Shown piece after piece: positions 1 through 9,483 of a stretch of 64,000 bases of DNA. The notes beneath the pieces are model-generated. The model was given only the letters and a program-made list of their open reading frames with translations, had not been told where the DNA came from and searched no databases. The position numbers and the translations under genes are program-made. Each line of letters begins with the position of its first letter. The stretch's first letter is position 1. The stretch is from Bradyrhizobium zhengyangense (GTDB lineage Bacteria; Pseudomonadota; Alphaproteobacteria; Rhizobiales; Xanthobacteraceae), in contig NZ_JAKLUA010000002.1 in the NCBI RefSeq assembly GCF_022012435.1, positions 124,001-188,000 of the forward strand. Direction: 5' to 3'.

Positions 1-34
1 CGATTACGCCGAGAACGATCCAGCCGGTCGACAT
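1..34 (-). CDS. 5' end of a LemA-like membrane protein gene (partial)
   Basis: Only the first eleven codons are in the window, reading MSTGWIVLGVI and running off the left edge. A clear Shine-Dalgarno (AGGAG) lies about 7 bases upstream of the ATG, which makes a real start likely. A short hydrophobic N-terminus of this form is what I remember for rhizobial LemA proteins (inner-membrane proteins with a periplasmic helical bundle), but eleven residues cannot prove it. About 135 bases without a gene separate it from the next gene's stop codon. Confidence 0.45.
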   Translation of the reverse strand, partial: MSTGWIVLGVI

Positions 35-169
35 GGAGAACTCCTGAAACGAAATTGGAGCGGACAGCCTAAACTAAAATGGAGCCGGGGGAGAGCCCCG
101 CGCGGAGGGAAGGTAAGACTTGGTCGGATCGGGAGCTATCCGAGTTCAAGGGAAAAGCGGGGAACGGGG

Positions 170-1150
170 TTAACTTTCGGACAGGACAGCATCACCCCAT
201 CGCCAGCGGCGGGCGTCCGCATACGCGGCCTTGTCCCGCCGCGGCACTTTGGTGATGGCGACACCATCCTCGGTGCAGAGCTTGACCGTGATCTCGACCT
301 TGCTGACCTCCGGTGGCGCCAGCACGCGGGCGGCGCGGGCTGCGGGCGGCGTTCGGGTCAAGGCGACGTAGATGAAGCGTTCGTCCTCGAACGGTACCTC
401 GGCGCCCTTGATCTGGCGGTGTGCCTGGGAGCGCGGAAGGCGCTGGTTGAAATGGCACCAGTCGGGCGCCACGAGCGGGCAAGGCTTTTCGTGCGGGCAG
501 GGCGCGGCGACGAAGGCGCCCAGCCTGATCAGTTGCTGGCGCAGCGCGAGAATGCGGGCATAGCCGGCGGGTGTACCGGGCTCGATCACGACCAGCGCGT
601 GGCGCGCTCTGGCCCACATTGTCTCGGCGAGCTTGCGCTGGTCGCTCTCGCCGAGCTCGCCAATGATGTAGCTGGCAACGACGAGATCGGCTTGCGAGAC
701 CTCGGCGAGGTTGGTGGCGGCATCGCCGGGCAGGTAGCGGCAATCAGACAGGCGCGAGCTGTCGCGCGCGAGCTCGAGCGCGAGACGGCTCAAGGTGGCG
801 TTGGCGTCGAGCAGCGTAAAATCCTGCAGCGAGGAGAATGCTTCCGCGGCGGCCCAGCTCGCGGTGCCCGGGCCTGCGCCGACGTCGAGCAATGTTTCCG
901 GGGCGAAGTCGGGCGCGATCTCGGCCAGCGCGCTCAGGCTTGCGGCGACGGCTGCATAAGTCGCCGGCATCCGCGCCAGCGCGTAGGCGAGCGCGTCAGC
1001 CTCGGACTTGATGGTGCCTGAGCCGCCGCCGGCGCGATAGGTCGTCGAGATTTTTTGCGATCGCTGCGCGGCGTCGGTGCGGGAGAATCCCTGCAGCCTG
1101 GCGTCGAGCGCGGCCTTGAGTTCGGCGGGGAGAGTAGGAGCTATCATCAT
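170..1150 (-). CDS. Rsm22-like small-subunit rRNA methyltransferase family protein
   Basis: A 326-residue protein with a Rossmann methyltransferase core. The SAM-binding glycine loop (LLDVGAGPGTASW) is near residue 90, followed by the expected acidic and hydrophobic strands. The C-terminal half carries CPHEKPCPL followed by DWCHF, the cysteine and histidine cluster typical of the Rsm22/mitoribosomal assembly family, which in mitochondria supports small-subunit biogenesis. The bacterial substrate is not established from sequence. Two adjacent ATG codons (1150 and 1147) are possible starts. A palindromic repeat begins 4 bases upstream of the start, so promoter space is very limited. It could be annotated simply as a class I methyltransferase; family assignment is fairly secure. 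Confidence 0.85.
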   Translation of the reverse strand: MMIAPTLPAELKAALDARLQGFSRTDAAQRSQKISTTYRAGGGSGTIKSEADALAYALARMPATYAAVAASLSALAEIAPDFAPETLLDVGAGPGTASWAAAEAFSSLQDFTLLDANATLSRLALELARDSSRLSDCRYLPGDAATNLAEVSQADLVVASYIIGELGESDQRKLAETMWARARHALVVIEPGTPAGYARILALRQQLIRLGAFVAAPCPHEKPCPLVAPDWCHFNQRLPRSQAHRQIKGAEVPFEDERFIYVALTRTPPAARAARVLAPPEVSKVEITVKLCTEDGVAITKVPRRDKAAYADARRWRWGDAVLSES

Positions 1151-1153
1151 CCG

Positions 1154-1256
1154 CAGTCATGCCCCGCGAAGGCGGGGCATCCAGTATTCCGAGGCAGCGC
1201 CACTAGACCAAGACGGCACGGCGTACTGGATCATCCGCTTTCGCGGATGATGACGT
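1154..1256. repeat. Intergenic palindromic repeat, family E
   Basis: The left end contains the hairpin GCCCCGC-gaag-GCGGGGC and the text 'atccagta'. The right end contains 'tactggatcatccgc' followed by a CATCCGC/GCGGATG hairpin and 'atgacg'. The ends mirror each other across the element (ATCCAGTA versus TACTGGAT). This is the organisation of the REP-like elements scattered through Bradyrhizobium genomes. It fills nearly the whole gap between smc and the Rsm22-like gene. Only one copy is in this window. Confidence 0.6.
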
Positions 1257-1281
1257 CAACGGGTGCGGAACGACCGCAGCC

Positions 1282-4200
1282 TCACGCCACGTTCTGGTCG
1301 AGAATGTCCACGGCTTCGGCCAGGCTCACCGAGACGAGCTGGGAGACGCCGCGCTCGGCCATGGTGACGCCGAACAGACGGTTCATGCGCGCCATCGTGA
1401 TCGGATTGTGCGTGATGATGATGAAGCGCGTGTCGGTCGAGCCGGTCATTTCGTGCAAGAGGTTGCAGTACCGTTCGACGTTGTGGTCGTCGAGCGGCGC
1501 GTCGACTTCGTCCAGCACGCAGATCGGCGAGGGGTTGGTCAAGAACACCGCGAAGATCAGCGCCATCGCAGTCAGCGCCTGCTCGCCGCCCGAGAGCAGC
1601 GACAGCGTCTGCGGCTTCTTGCCGGGGGGCTTGGCGATGATTTCGAGACCGGCTTCCAGCGGATCGTCGCTCTCGATCAGGTGCAGCGCGGCTTCACCGC
1701 CGCCGAACAGCTCGACGAACAGGCGCTTGAAGTGGTTGTTGACGACCTCGAACGAGGTCAAGAGGCGCTCGCGGGCCTCCTTGTTGAGGCTCTGGATGCC
1801 CTGGCGCAGCCGCTTGATGGCTTCGACCAAATCGTCGCGCTCGGTGACGAGGCCGGTGTGCTGGGTCTCGACCTCGCGCAGCTCTTCCTCGGCGCGCAAA
1901 TTGACGGCGCCGAGGCGCTCGCGGTCGCGGCGCATCTTCTCGAGGTCTTCCTCGATGTCGTGCAGCGGCGGCAGCTCGGCGCCGGGCTCGATCTCGGCTA
2001 GACCAGCGACGGCCTGCGGCTCGACTTCGAGCATGTCGCGGATCTCGCGTTCGATGTCCTCGAGCCGGCGCCGCGCGCCTTCCATGCGCTCCTCGGCACG
2101 GGCGGTGGCCTCGCGGGAGCTGGACAGCGCCTCGAGGGTCAGCTTGGCGACGCGGTCAGTCTCGGCCATCGCGGTCTCGGCGGTGGCGAGCGCATCGGCG
2201 GCCATGCGGCGGTCGTTCTCGGCGTATTCGATCTCGGTGATCAGCGCGCTGCGCTTCTCGGCGAACACCGCCGGCGCGTTTTCGAGTTCGCTCCGCTCGA
2301 TCGTGAGCTCGGCAATACGGGCCTGGATGGTGTCGATATGGGAGGTCGCGCTTTCTTTGCGGTTCGCCCACTCGGTGCGCTCGGCCAGGATCGCCTGGAC
2401 GCGGCGGTCGGCAAGCTCGGCCTCGCGCGCCAGCGCCTGCGCCTCGGCGCGGACCTGGGCGGCGATGCGGCGATGTCCGTCGATGTCGCTGCGGACGGCG
2501 GCGAGACGAGTCTCGGTGTCCTCGCTCGACGGCAGCTCGCTGATGCCGGCCTCGGCATATTCGTAGGCGGCCTCGGCCTCGGCGCGGTCGGCGGCAAGAC
2601 GGCTATGCGCTTCCGACAGCGTCGCCTTGCGCGCGGCGTGGCGGCTGATCTCGCGCTCGGCGGCAGCGTGGCGCTCGCGCGCGACGTTCAGCTCGCGCTG
2701 CGCAGCTCGCATGGCTTCGCGGCTGGCGCCTTCGGTGCTGGCCGCCATCTGCAATTCGGATTCGGCATTCTCGAGCGCCTGACGCTTGATCTGCGCGTCG
2801 ATGCGGGCCTGCTCCAGCTCGTTCTCGATGTCGACGAGGCGAGCGCGCTCGGCGAGGCGCCGTGCGGCACCGGTCGGGGCGTGCGCGGCGGCGACAAAGC
2901 CGTCCCAGCGCCAGACGTCGCCCTCGGGCGAGACCAGGCGTTGGCCGGTCTTGAGCTGCGACACCAGCTCGGCCCCGCGCTCTCGCGGCACCACGCCGAT
3001 CTGAGCAAGGCGGCGCGTCAGCTCGGCCGGCGCCTGAACGTGGTTGGCGAGCGGGGTGACGCCTTCGGGGAGTTCCGGATCGCCTTCGGCGTGTCCGACA
3101 TTGGTCCAGCGCATCGGCGCCGAGGGATCGATCGGCGCATCGAGATCGTCGCCGAGCGCAGCGCCAATCGCCTTTTCAAAACCCTTGTCGACGGTGATGC
3201 CGTCGATGATCGGCGGCCACAGATTCTTGGTCTCGCCGTTGACAATTTTCGAGATCGTGCGCGCCTCGGTATCGAGCCGCTGTACGCGCTTGTCGGCTTC
3301 GACCAGCGGGGAGCGCGAGGATTCCAGTGTCTGTCGTGCGGCGACATGCGCAGCTTCGCTCGCTTGAGCTGCGGCTTCCGAAGCGGCCAGAGTCTGCTCG
3401 GCGGTCTCGACCGTTGCGGTCAGCTCGTCGAGATCGCCGAAGCCGCCGGTCTCGGCAGCGAGCTTCTGCTCTTCGGCGGCGACGTTCGCGATCTCCTGGT
3501 CGAGACGGGCGAGCTTGTCGCGGTGGGTGCGGACGTTGGCCTCGAGCTGGTTGCGCTTGGCGGTGAGGTCGGCGAGCGCGGTGGTCAGCTCAGCGAACTG
3601 CTGCTCGGTCTCGGTCAGCACCGCCTCGGCCTCGCCGACGCGCTCGTCGACACCGGAGCGCTTCTCGACGCGCGACTTGATCTCTTCCTTCAGCTCGGCG
3701 TCTTCGGTGTCGAGCCGCTGCAGCGCGACGTCGGCGTCCATGGTCTGCTGCTGGGCGCGTGAGATGTCGCCTTCGAACTGGGCGAGCCGGCGCTCGAGCT
3801 CGGCGACGCGCTCCTTGGCGCGCTCTTCCTCGCGGTCGAGCAGCTCGCGGGCATTGGTCAGGCGCTGGAGGCCGGCGGCGGCGCGCGCTTCGGCATCGCG
3901 CAGCGCCGGCATCTCGGCGGCGCGGATCGCCTGGATGCGGGCGGCTTCGGCCTGGTGCTGGGTGCGCTCGGCCATCTCGCGCACGGCGAGATCATGGGTC
4001 TGGCCTGACTCGTTGACGTCGGCATGGGCGCCGATCCAGCGCAGGTGGAACAGCGTCGCTTCCGCCTTGCGGACCTTGGCCGCGACCTCGCGGTAGCGCA
4101 CGGCCTGGCGAGCCTGCTTCTTCAGGCCCTCCATCTGACCTGCGAGCTGGCCGATCACGTCCTCGACGCGGGTGAGGTTGGTTTCGGCCGCCTTCAGCCG

Positions 4201-4746
4201 CAGCTCGGCCTCGTGGCGGCGGGCGTGCAGACCGGCGACGCCCGCGGCGTCTTCGAGCACGCGGCGGCGCTGCTCGGGCTTGGCCTGGATGATCTCGCCG
4301 ATCTTGCCCTGGTGGACGAGGGCCGGCGAGCGCGCGCCGGTGGCGGCGTCCGCGAACAAAATCTGCACGTCGCGGGCGCGCACGTCGCGGCCGTTGATGC
4401 GATAGACCGAGCCCGCTTCGCGCTCGATGCGGCGGGAGATTTCCAGCAACTGGCTGTCGTTCATCGCCGCCGGCGCGGTGCGATCGGCATTGTCGATCGT
4501 CATCGTCACTTCGGCGTGGTTGCGCGCGGGACGGTTGCCGGAGCCTGCGAAGATGACCGCGTCCATGTCGGCGGCGCGCAAGCTCTTGTACGAGGTTTCA
4601 CCCATCGCCCAGCGCAGCGCCTCGACGAGATTCGACTTGCCGCAGCCGTTGGGTCCGACCACGCCGGTCAGGCCGGGCTCGATGACGAAGTCCGTCGGCT
4701 CAACGAAGGACTTGAATCCGTGTAGGCGCAGGCGGGTGATTTTCAT
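1282..4746 (-). CDS. smc: Chromosome segregation ATPase SMC
   Basis: A 1154-residue SMC protein with full family architecture. The Walker A motif GPNGCGKSN is at residues 31-39. Long heptad-rich coiled-coil arms flank a central hinge-like region around residues 490-640. The C-terminal head has the ABC signature LSLLSGGEQALTAMAL and Walker B ICVLDEVDAPLDD. SMC with ScpA/ScpB forms the bacterial condensin that compacts and segregates the chromosome. I chose the ATG at 4746 because MKITRLRLHGFKSF is the usual SMC N-terminus; a GTG two codons earlier (4752) is also possible. About 210 bases separate it from the co-directional dsbA-like gene. The smc, dsbA, DUF721, mutY neighbourhood is conserved in alphaproteobacteria. 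Confidence 0.97.
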   Translation of the reverse strand: MKITRLRLHGFKSFVEPTDFVIEPGLTGVVGPNGCGKSNLVEALRWAMGETSYKSLRAADMDAVIFAGSGNRPARNHAEVTMTIDNADRTAPAAMNDSQLLEISRRIEREAGSVYRINGRDVRARDVQILFADAATGARSPALVHQGKIGEIIQAKPEQRRRVLEDAAGVAGLHARRHEAELRLKAAETNLTRVEDVIGQLAGQMEGLKKQARQAVRYREVAAKVRKAEATLFHLRWIGAHADVNESGQTHDLAVREMAERTQHQAEAARIQAIRAAEMPALRDAEARAAAGLQRLTNARELLDREEERAKERVAELERRLAQFEGDISRAQQQTMDADVALQRLDTEDAELKEEIKSRVEKRSGVDERVGEAEAVLTETEQQFAELTTALADLTAKRNQLEANVRTHRDKLARLDQEIANVAAEEQKLAAETGGFGDLDELTATVETAEQTLAASEAAAQASEAAHVAARQTLESSRSPLVEADKRVQRLDTEARTISKIVNGETKNLWPPIIDGITVDKGFEKAIGAALGDDLDAPIDPSAPMRWTNVGHAEGDPELPEGVTPLANHVQAPAELTRRLAQIGVVPRERGAELVSQLKTGQRLVSPEGDVWRWDGFVAAAHAPTGAARRLAERARLVDIENELEQARIDAQIKRQALENAESELQMAASTEGASREAMRAAQRELNVARERHAAAEREISRHAARKATLSEAHSRLAADRAEAEAAYEYAEAGISELPSSEDTETRLAAVRSDIDGHRRIAAQVRAEAQALAREAELADRRVQAILAERTEWANRKESATSHIDTIQARIAELTIERSELENAPAVFAEKRSALITEIEYAENDRRMAADALATAETAMAETDRVAKLTLEALSSSREATARAEERMEGARRRLEDIEREIRDMLEVEPQAVAGLAEIEPGAELPPLHDIEEDLEKMRRDRERLGAVNLRAEEELREVETQHTGLVTERDDLVEAIKRLRQGIQSLNKEARERLLTSFEVVNNHFKRLFVELFGGGEAALHLIESDDPLEAGLEIIAKPPGKKPQTLSLLSGGEQALTAMALIFAVFLTNPSPICVLDEVDAPLDDHNVERYCNLLHEMTGSTDTRFIIITHNPITMARMNRLFGVTMAERGVSQLVSVSLAEAVDILDQNVA

Positions 4747-4962
4747 AAGCACGCATCTCTGTTGGCAGGCGCGAATCCCCCTGCCGGGACAGTACCATGG
4801 AAGGCAATGTCACTCTCTGGGTGAGTCGCGCGAGGCGCCTCATGCGGCGGACAATGGCCGCGGTGCGCCGCGAGGGCAACCAGCGAAAGCCGCTTTTCCC
4901 AAGGGATTTATGCCGGGAAAGATACGGCTTTCGAGATGCGAATCAGGATCTTGACGAGCGAA

Positions 4963-5619
4963 TCAGCTCTTCAGCAGCGGGTTGATCTTCTTGGCGAACT
5001 CCTCGAACGAGGCCTCGCCCTTGATCTTCTCGCCGTTGATGAAGAAGGTCGGCGTCGAATCCACCTTCAGGACGTCGCTGGCGTATTTCTGGTCGGCGGC
5101 GATCTTGTCGAGCAACGCCTGGTCCTTCAGGCAGGTTTCGACCTGCGCTTGCGTGAGGCCGGCCTGCTTGCCGATCCGGGTCAGGGTCTCGGTGGTGTTC
5201 TTCGTCACCCAGTCGCTCTGCTGGCGGAACAACATGTCGGTGACCGCGAAGTATTTCGCGGCGTCGTCCTTGGCGATGCAGCGCGACAGCATCGAGCCGG
5301 CGGCGGCTTTGATATCGAGCGGGAACTCGCGGAAGATGTAGCGCACCTTGCCGGTGTCGATGTATTCCGACTTGATCTTGGGGAAGACCTGCTCGTTGAA
5401 GGCCGCGCAATGCGGGCAGGTCATCGAGGCAAATTCGGTGATGGTGACGGCTGCGTCCTTGGGGCCCAGCGCCATGTCGGGCAGCGACACCGGCTTGGCG
5501 ACATCGCCAGCGGCCTGCGCCATTGCCTCGGAGATGAACCGCAGCGGCGAGAGCCCGGCGATCGCGGCAAGACCGGTCAGCGACAGCATCGTGGTGAAGG
5601 CGCGGCGGGTGATGATCAA
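4963..5619 (-). CDS. DsbA-family thiol:disulfide oxidoreductase, exported
   Basis: A thioredoxin-fold oxidoreductase with active site CPHC (in MTCPHCAAF) and the cis-proline loop VDSTPTFF near the C-terminus; it should form or isomerise disulfides in the periplasm. I place the start at the TTG at 5619, because GGGAG lies 6 bases upstream and the N-terminus then becomes a compact signal sequence. An upstream ATG at 5661 gives 14 extra residues, but its ribosome binding site is poor. From the TTG the signal region reads (M)IITRRAFTTMLSLTGLAA and ends around AMAQA. The RRAF motif plus hydrophobic stretch suggests Tat rather than Sec export, which is inference. The mature protein is about 185 residues. 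It follows the DUF721 gene in the same direction. Confidence 0.9.
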   Translation of the reverse strand: MIITRRAFTTMLSLTGLAAIAGLSPLRFISEAMAQAAGDVAKPVSLPDMALGPKDAAVTITEFASMTCPHCAAFNEQVFPKIKSEYIDTGKVRYIFREFPLDIKAAAGSMLSRCIAKDDAAKYFAVTDMLFRQQSDWVTKNTTETLTRIGKQAGLTQAQVETCLKDQALLDKIAADQKYASDVLKVDSTPTFFINGEKIKGEASFEEFAKKINPLLKS

Positions 5620-5768
5620 GGTCGGCTCCCGAATTGGCGTGATCTCGCCCCAGGTCTTCATATCATGGCCGGTATGAAGGTTCCCGGGCGGCCTGTCGCT
5701 AGCTTGAAACGTGGTTTGAGGCAATGGCGAGCGGCAGGGCCAGGTCCAGAATAGCCAGGGAATGAGGC

Positions 5769-6260
5769 TCAATTTCGCTTGATGGCGGCCCCAAGCCGCG
5801 CCAGCGCCGTCTTCAATTCTTCATCTTCGATGTCCCCCAGGCCTTCCGCCACCTTGGCGACCAGCTTGGGGTCCGGCGGGCTGGGCCGCACCGGGCGCCG
5901 GGGCCGCGACAGGGGGGCTTGGCGGAAGGCGAGTTTGCCGACTGCGCTCCAGCCGAAGAAGCGGTTCACCCGCTCCAGGATCACGTCGGCCGAGTGCTGG
6001 ATTTCCAGCACCATCGGCCCCTCGACCCGCAGCACCAGCGTCGCCGGCTCCTGCGGCTGGCCCTCCACGGGACGCGGCCATTGCAGCTTCAAGGGCTCGG
6101 CATGCGCTGCGATCTCGGGCCCCGCGATCTGCGTCCACCGCGTCACCAGCTCGCGCGACGCAAATCCCTGCTTGGCATAAGCCTCGGCAAAGACGTCGTT
6201 GAGCAGGATCCCGAGCGGCTTGGCGCTGATGGGGCCGGGTTTGGGAGGGAATTTGGCCAT
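5769..6260 (-). CDS. DUF721 (DciA-like) domain protein
   Basis: A 163-residue protein with the DUF721 fold signature. An N-terminal helix region (LGILLNDVFAEAYAKQGF) is followed by RWTQIAGPEIAAHAEPLKL and a beta-rich segment with VLEIQHSADVILERVNRFFG, then a proline/arginine-rich linker and a short C-terminal helix. Some DUF721 proteins are DciA, the loader of the replicative helicase DnaB in bacteria lacking DnaC. Whether this alphaproteobacterial version has that role is inference. It lies upstream of the dsbA-like gene on the same strand and is divergent from mutY, with 122 bases between the two starts. Confidence 0.85.
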   Translation of the reverse strand: MAKFPPKPGPISAKPLGILLNDVFAEAYAKQGFASRELVTRWTQIAGPEIAAHAEPLKLQWPRPVEGQPQEPATLVLRVEGPMVLEIQHSADVILERVNRFFGWSAVGKLAFRQAPLSRPRRPVRPSPPDPKLVAKVAEGLGDIEDEELKTALARLGAAIKRN

Positions 6261-6382
6261 GGGGCCTTATAGCACCCCAACTCACGGCCCGCAGGCTCCT
6301 CGCAACGAAGAAAGACGTGGATGCCCGCGACGAGCGCGGGCCTGACGTGGAGACATCGGCGTGAGGTCGCTACAGTGAGACC

Positions 6383-7480
6383 ATGAGCCCGAAATCTGCC
6401 CTTAAGGCCAAGTCGGAACCAGTTCAGTCGGCGGGTTCGGCGCGTCCCACGCTGCTGCTCGCGTGGTACGATCGCCACCGTCGCAGGCTGCCCTGGCGCG
6501 CGGCGCCCGGCGAGATATCGGACCCTTATCGCGTCTGGCTGTCGGAGATTATGCTGCAGCAGACCACGGTGAAGGCGGTCGGGCCCTATTTCGAGAAATT
6601 CGTCGCGCGCTGGCCTGATGTCGCGGCGCTCGGGAGTGCGTCTCTTGATGATGTGCTGCGGATGTGGGCTGGGCTCGGCTATTATTCGCGTGCGCGCAAC
6701 CTCTATGCCTGCGCAGTTGCGGTGGCGTGCGAGCACGGCGGTGTCTTTCCCGATACGGAGGAGAGGCTGCGAGCGCTTCCAGGCATCGGGCCCTACACGG
6801 CAGCCGCGATTGCCGCGATCGCCTTCGATCGTCACACCATGCCGGTCGACGGCAATATCGAGCGCGTGGTCTCGCGTCTGTATGCGGTCGAGGAGGAGCT
6901 GCCGCAGGCCAAGTCGTTGATCCAGCAACTGGCGGCGACTCTCCTGGCCAACTCACGCGCCGGCGACAGTGCCCAGGCCCTGATGGATCTGGGCGCCTCG
7001 ATCTGCACGCCGAAGAAGCCGGCCTGCTCGCTATGCCCATTGAACGAGGATTGCGCGGCGCGCGCGCAGGGCACGCAGGAGACGTTTCCGCGCAAGGCGC
7101 CGAAGAAGAGCGGGACCCTGCGGCGCGGTGCCGCCTTCGTCGTCACGCGCGGCGACGAGCTGCTGGTACGCAGCCGGCCCGAAAAGGGCCTGCTCGGCGG
7201 TATGACCGAAGTGCCGGGTTCTGACTGGCTTTCCGGACAGGAAGACGCGGCGGCGAAACAGCAGGCACCTGATATGAGGGGGCTGTCGCGCTGGCAGCGC
7301 AAGGTCGGCGTGGTCACCCACGTCTTCACGCATTTTCCGCTGGAACTTGTGGTCTACACCGCGAAGGCCGAAGCCCGCGCCCGCGCGCCTGCGGGCATGC
7401 GCTGGGTGCCGATCGCGACGCTGGCCGACGAGGCGCTGCCGAATGTCATGCGCAAGGTGATTGCGCACGCGCTGGAGTGA
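6383..7480 (+). CDS. mutY: A/G-specific adenine DNA glycosylase MutY
   Basis: A 365-residue MutY that removes adenine opposite 8-oxoguanine. The catalytic glutamate is E55 in SEIMLQQTTV. The helix-hairpin-helix LPGIGPYTAAAI is followed by the catalytic aspartate D156 in VDGNIERV. The iron-sulfur cluster cysteines C208, C215, C218 and C224 match the C-x6-C-x2-C-x5-C pattern exactly. The C-terminal third is the NUDIX-like 8-oxoG recognition domain (GLLGGMTEVPGSDW). The first 20 residues are a low-complexity extension. It is transcribed divergently from DUF721 and convergently with the diguanylate cyclase gene, whose stop lies 5 bases beyond. Confidence 0.97.
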   Translation: MSPKSALKAKSEPVQSAGSARPTLLLAWYDRHRRRLPWRAAPGEISDPYRVWLSEIMLQQTTVKAVGPYFEKFVARWPDVAALGSASLDDVLRMWAGLGYYSRARNLYACAVAVACEHGGVFPDTEERLRALPGIGPYTAAAIAAIAFDRHTMPVDGNIERVVSRLYAVEEELPQAKSLIQQLAATLLANSRAGDSAQALMDLGASICTPKKPACSLCPLNEDCAARAQGTQETFPRKAPKKSGTLRRGAAFVVTRGDELLVRSRPEKGLLGGMTEVPGSDWLSGQEDAAAKQQAPDMRGLSRWQRKVGVVTHVFTHFPLELVVYTAKAEARARAPAGMRWVPIATLADEALPNVMRKVIAHALE

Positions 7481-7484
7481 CGCC

Positions 7485-9230
7485 TCAGGCGGCGCGCGCC
7501 GCGCGGTCCTCGGTCGCGGGCATCAGGAAGGTGCGGTTGCGCCCGGTCTTCTTGGCGACATAGAGGCCCTGGTCGGCGCGCTCGATCACGTCCTGCACGT
7601 CGCGGTCTCCCTCGTCGAACAATGCGAGTCCGATTGAGACGGTGAGGGGGATGACGGCCTCGCCGTGGCGCACCACTGCGCTCTCGATCGAGGTCCTGAT
7701 GCGGTCGGCAAGCAGCACCGCGGCCTCCTGATCGATCTCGCGCAGCAGCACCACGAATTCCTCGCCGCCGAAGCGGGCCGCCTTGTCAGTGGTCCGGATC
7801 GACTGGCTGATGACGTCGGCGACATGCTTGATCGCGTCGTCGCCGGCGGCATGGCCATGGCTGTCGTTGATCTTCTTGAAATGATCGATGTCGATCATCA
7901 AGGTCGCCATGTTGCGCTTGTAGCGTCGGCTGAAGGCGACGGCGTCGTCGGCAACCGCGAGGAAGGAGCGGCGGTTCATCAGGCCAGTCATGAAGTCGGT
8001 GTCGGCGAGCTCTCGCAGCTTCAGCATGTCCTCCTGAAGCTGCATCGCGTTTTCGCTTGCGCGCAATTCGGCTTCCTTGGTGCGTTCCTCGGCATGACCG
8101 ATGCGGCGCAGCAGCGAGCGCAGTGCGCGCGAGAGCTGGACCACCTCAACCGAGCCGCTCTGTCGCGCCAGCATGGTCGGGCCGTGGGCGCGTCCGATGC
8201 GATCGGCTTCCTGCGTCAGCGCGATGATCGGGCCCGCGATCCGGCGCGAAACCAGCACGGCCAGCGATAGCGCGATCAAGGCGATGACGGCGCCGATCGC
8301 CAAGATCATCTGCGCCGACGAGATCGCCGCCTTCAGCGCCACGCTCGCCGGCTGGCTCGCCGTGACGATCCAGTTGAGTCCCTGATAGTCGCGGAAGCCG
8401 TTGCCGACATGGAATGCGGTCAGCATCTGCTGGCCGTCCACCTTCTCGCGAAAGGTGCCGTCGCCGGCCTTCAGGATGCCGGCAAGCTCGTCGCCGTCGT
8501 AGCGGATGGTTTCCTTCTGCGGCCCGACAAGAACCATGCCGCTCTTGCTGAGGATCGAGAGCCGGGTGTCGGTGTTGCCGTCATTGGCTTCGACGTCCTT
8601 GATCAAACTGCTGGCCCAGGACCAGTCCAGATGTCCGCCGAGCACGCCGATCACCTTGCCGGAGGCATCGCGCACGGGCAGGGCGATATCGACGAAGCGA
8701 TAGGGTTCGTTGTTGGCGCGCTGGGTGAGCAGGGAGGACAGCAGGATGGCCTCGTGCACGTCGCCAACCACGACCTTCTCAAGACCCTGCTTGAACCAGG
8801 GGCGCGCCGTCACGGACTTGCCTTGCAGCAGGCCGCCGGTCGAGGCGACGACATCGCCGTTGAGGTCGGCAAAGCCGATCCAGGTAAATTCGAAATTGCG
8901 CTGAAGCGCTTCGAGCGCGCTGCGCAGCTTATTCGGATCGCCCTGCCACAGCCGTTGCATCGGCTCAAGCTCGGTGAACAGCTTCATTTCCTGCTGCCGC
9001 GTCGCCATGAAACGGTCGAGCCGGCCGGAGGTGCTGGATGCAATTCCGGCGACGCTGCTCTCGATCAGGGTCGCGGTGTGTCTGTAGCTGATGAGGGCGG
9101 CGCCGGCAGCGAGCGTGCCCACCAGCACGATGGACATCGCGGCAACGGCTGCAGCGATCTGCGTCCGTACGGTCAGTCGATCTTCGATCGCGTGCAGGCG
9201 GCTTGCCGCCTGTTGCAAGAGGGCTCGCAT
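7485..9230 (-). CDS. Membrane sensor diguanylate cyclase (Cache-HAMP-GGDEF)
   Basis: A 581-residue transmembrane sensor. One membrane helix is at about residues 25-48, followed by a periplasmic region of about 250 residues resembling a double-Cache ligand-binding domain (WIGFADLNGDVVAS, ARPWFKQGL). A second helix lies around 300-325, then HAMP, a short coiled coil and a C-terminal GGDEF domain. The active site is intact as GGEEF near residue 487. RTTD five residues upstream fits the RxxD product-inhibition site, so it probably makes cyclic di-GMP and is feedback inhibited. GGAG seven bases upstream supports the start. The ligand is unknown. The 253 bases before the thioesterase gene must hold both divergent promoters. 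Confidence 0.92.
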   Translation of the reverse strand: MRALLQQAASRLHAIEDRLTVRTQIAAAVAAMSIVLVGTLAAGAALISYRHTATLIESSVAGIASSTSGRLDRFMATRQQEMKLFTELEPMQRLWQGDPNKLRSALEALQRNFEFTWIGFADLNGDVVASTGGLLQGKSVTARPWFKQGLEKVVVGDVHEAILLSSLLTQRANNEPYRFVDIALPVRDASGKVIGVLGGHLDWSWASSLIKDVEANDGNTDTRLSILSKSGMVLVGPQKETIRYDGDELAGILKAGDGTFREKVDGQQMLTAFHVGNGFRDYQGLNWIVTASQPASVALKAAISSAQMILAIGAVIALIALSLAVLVSRRIAGPIIALTQEADRIGRAHGPTMLARQSGSVEVVQLSRALRSLLRRIGHAEERTKEAELRASENAMQLQEDMLKLRELADTDFMTGLMNRRSFLAVADDAVAFSRRYKRNMATLMIDIDHFKKINDSHGHAAGDDAIKHVADVISQSIRTTDKAARFGGEEFVVLLREIDQEAAVLLADRIRTSIESAVVRHGEAVIPLTVSIGLALFDEGDRDVQDVIERADQGLYVAKKTGRNRTFLMPATEDRAARAA

Positions 9231-9483
9231 GGAAAGGCTCCGGTTTCACCGTCGCTCATGCCATGTGGTAACTTCCAACCGTTTACCGGCCGATTGCCCA
9301 ATTGGATCGTATTGAATCGGTCGTGAAACCGCGTGGTTGAAGTTGGCTTAATCGCAGGCGGAATGACCTGAAACCGTACAGTTTTCCGTAAATCCCCGGA
9401 AGTTTTGCGCTCCGGCGGTCGCTTGTTGCCATGAGGTTGTCAGCAGGCCGGGGCTATCAACTCGACGGCAACGGAGGGTTCGC

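Noticed and set aside
1055..2566. 503-codon plus-strand open frame over the end of smc and the repeat
   Set aside because: Serine/arginine-rich shadow of smc on the other strand, and it begins in the Rsm22-like gene and a palindromic repeat.
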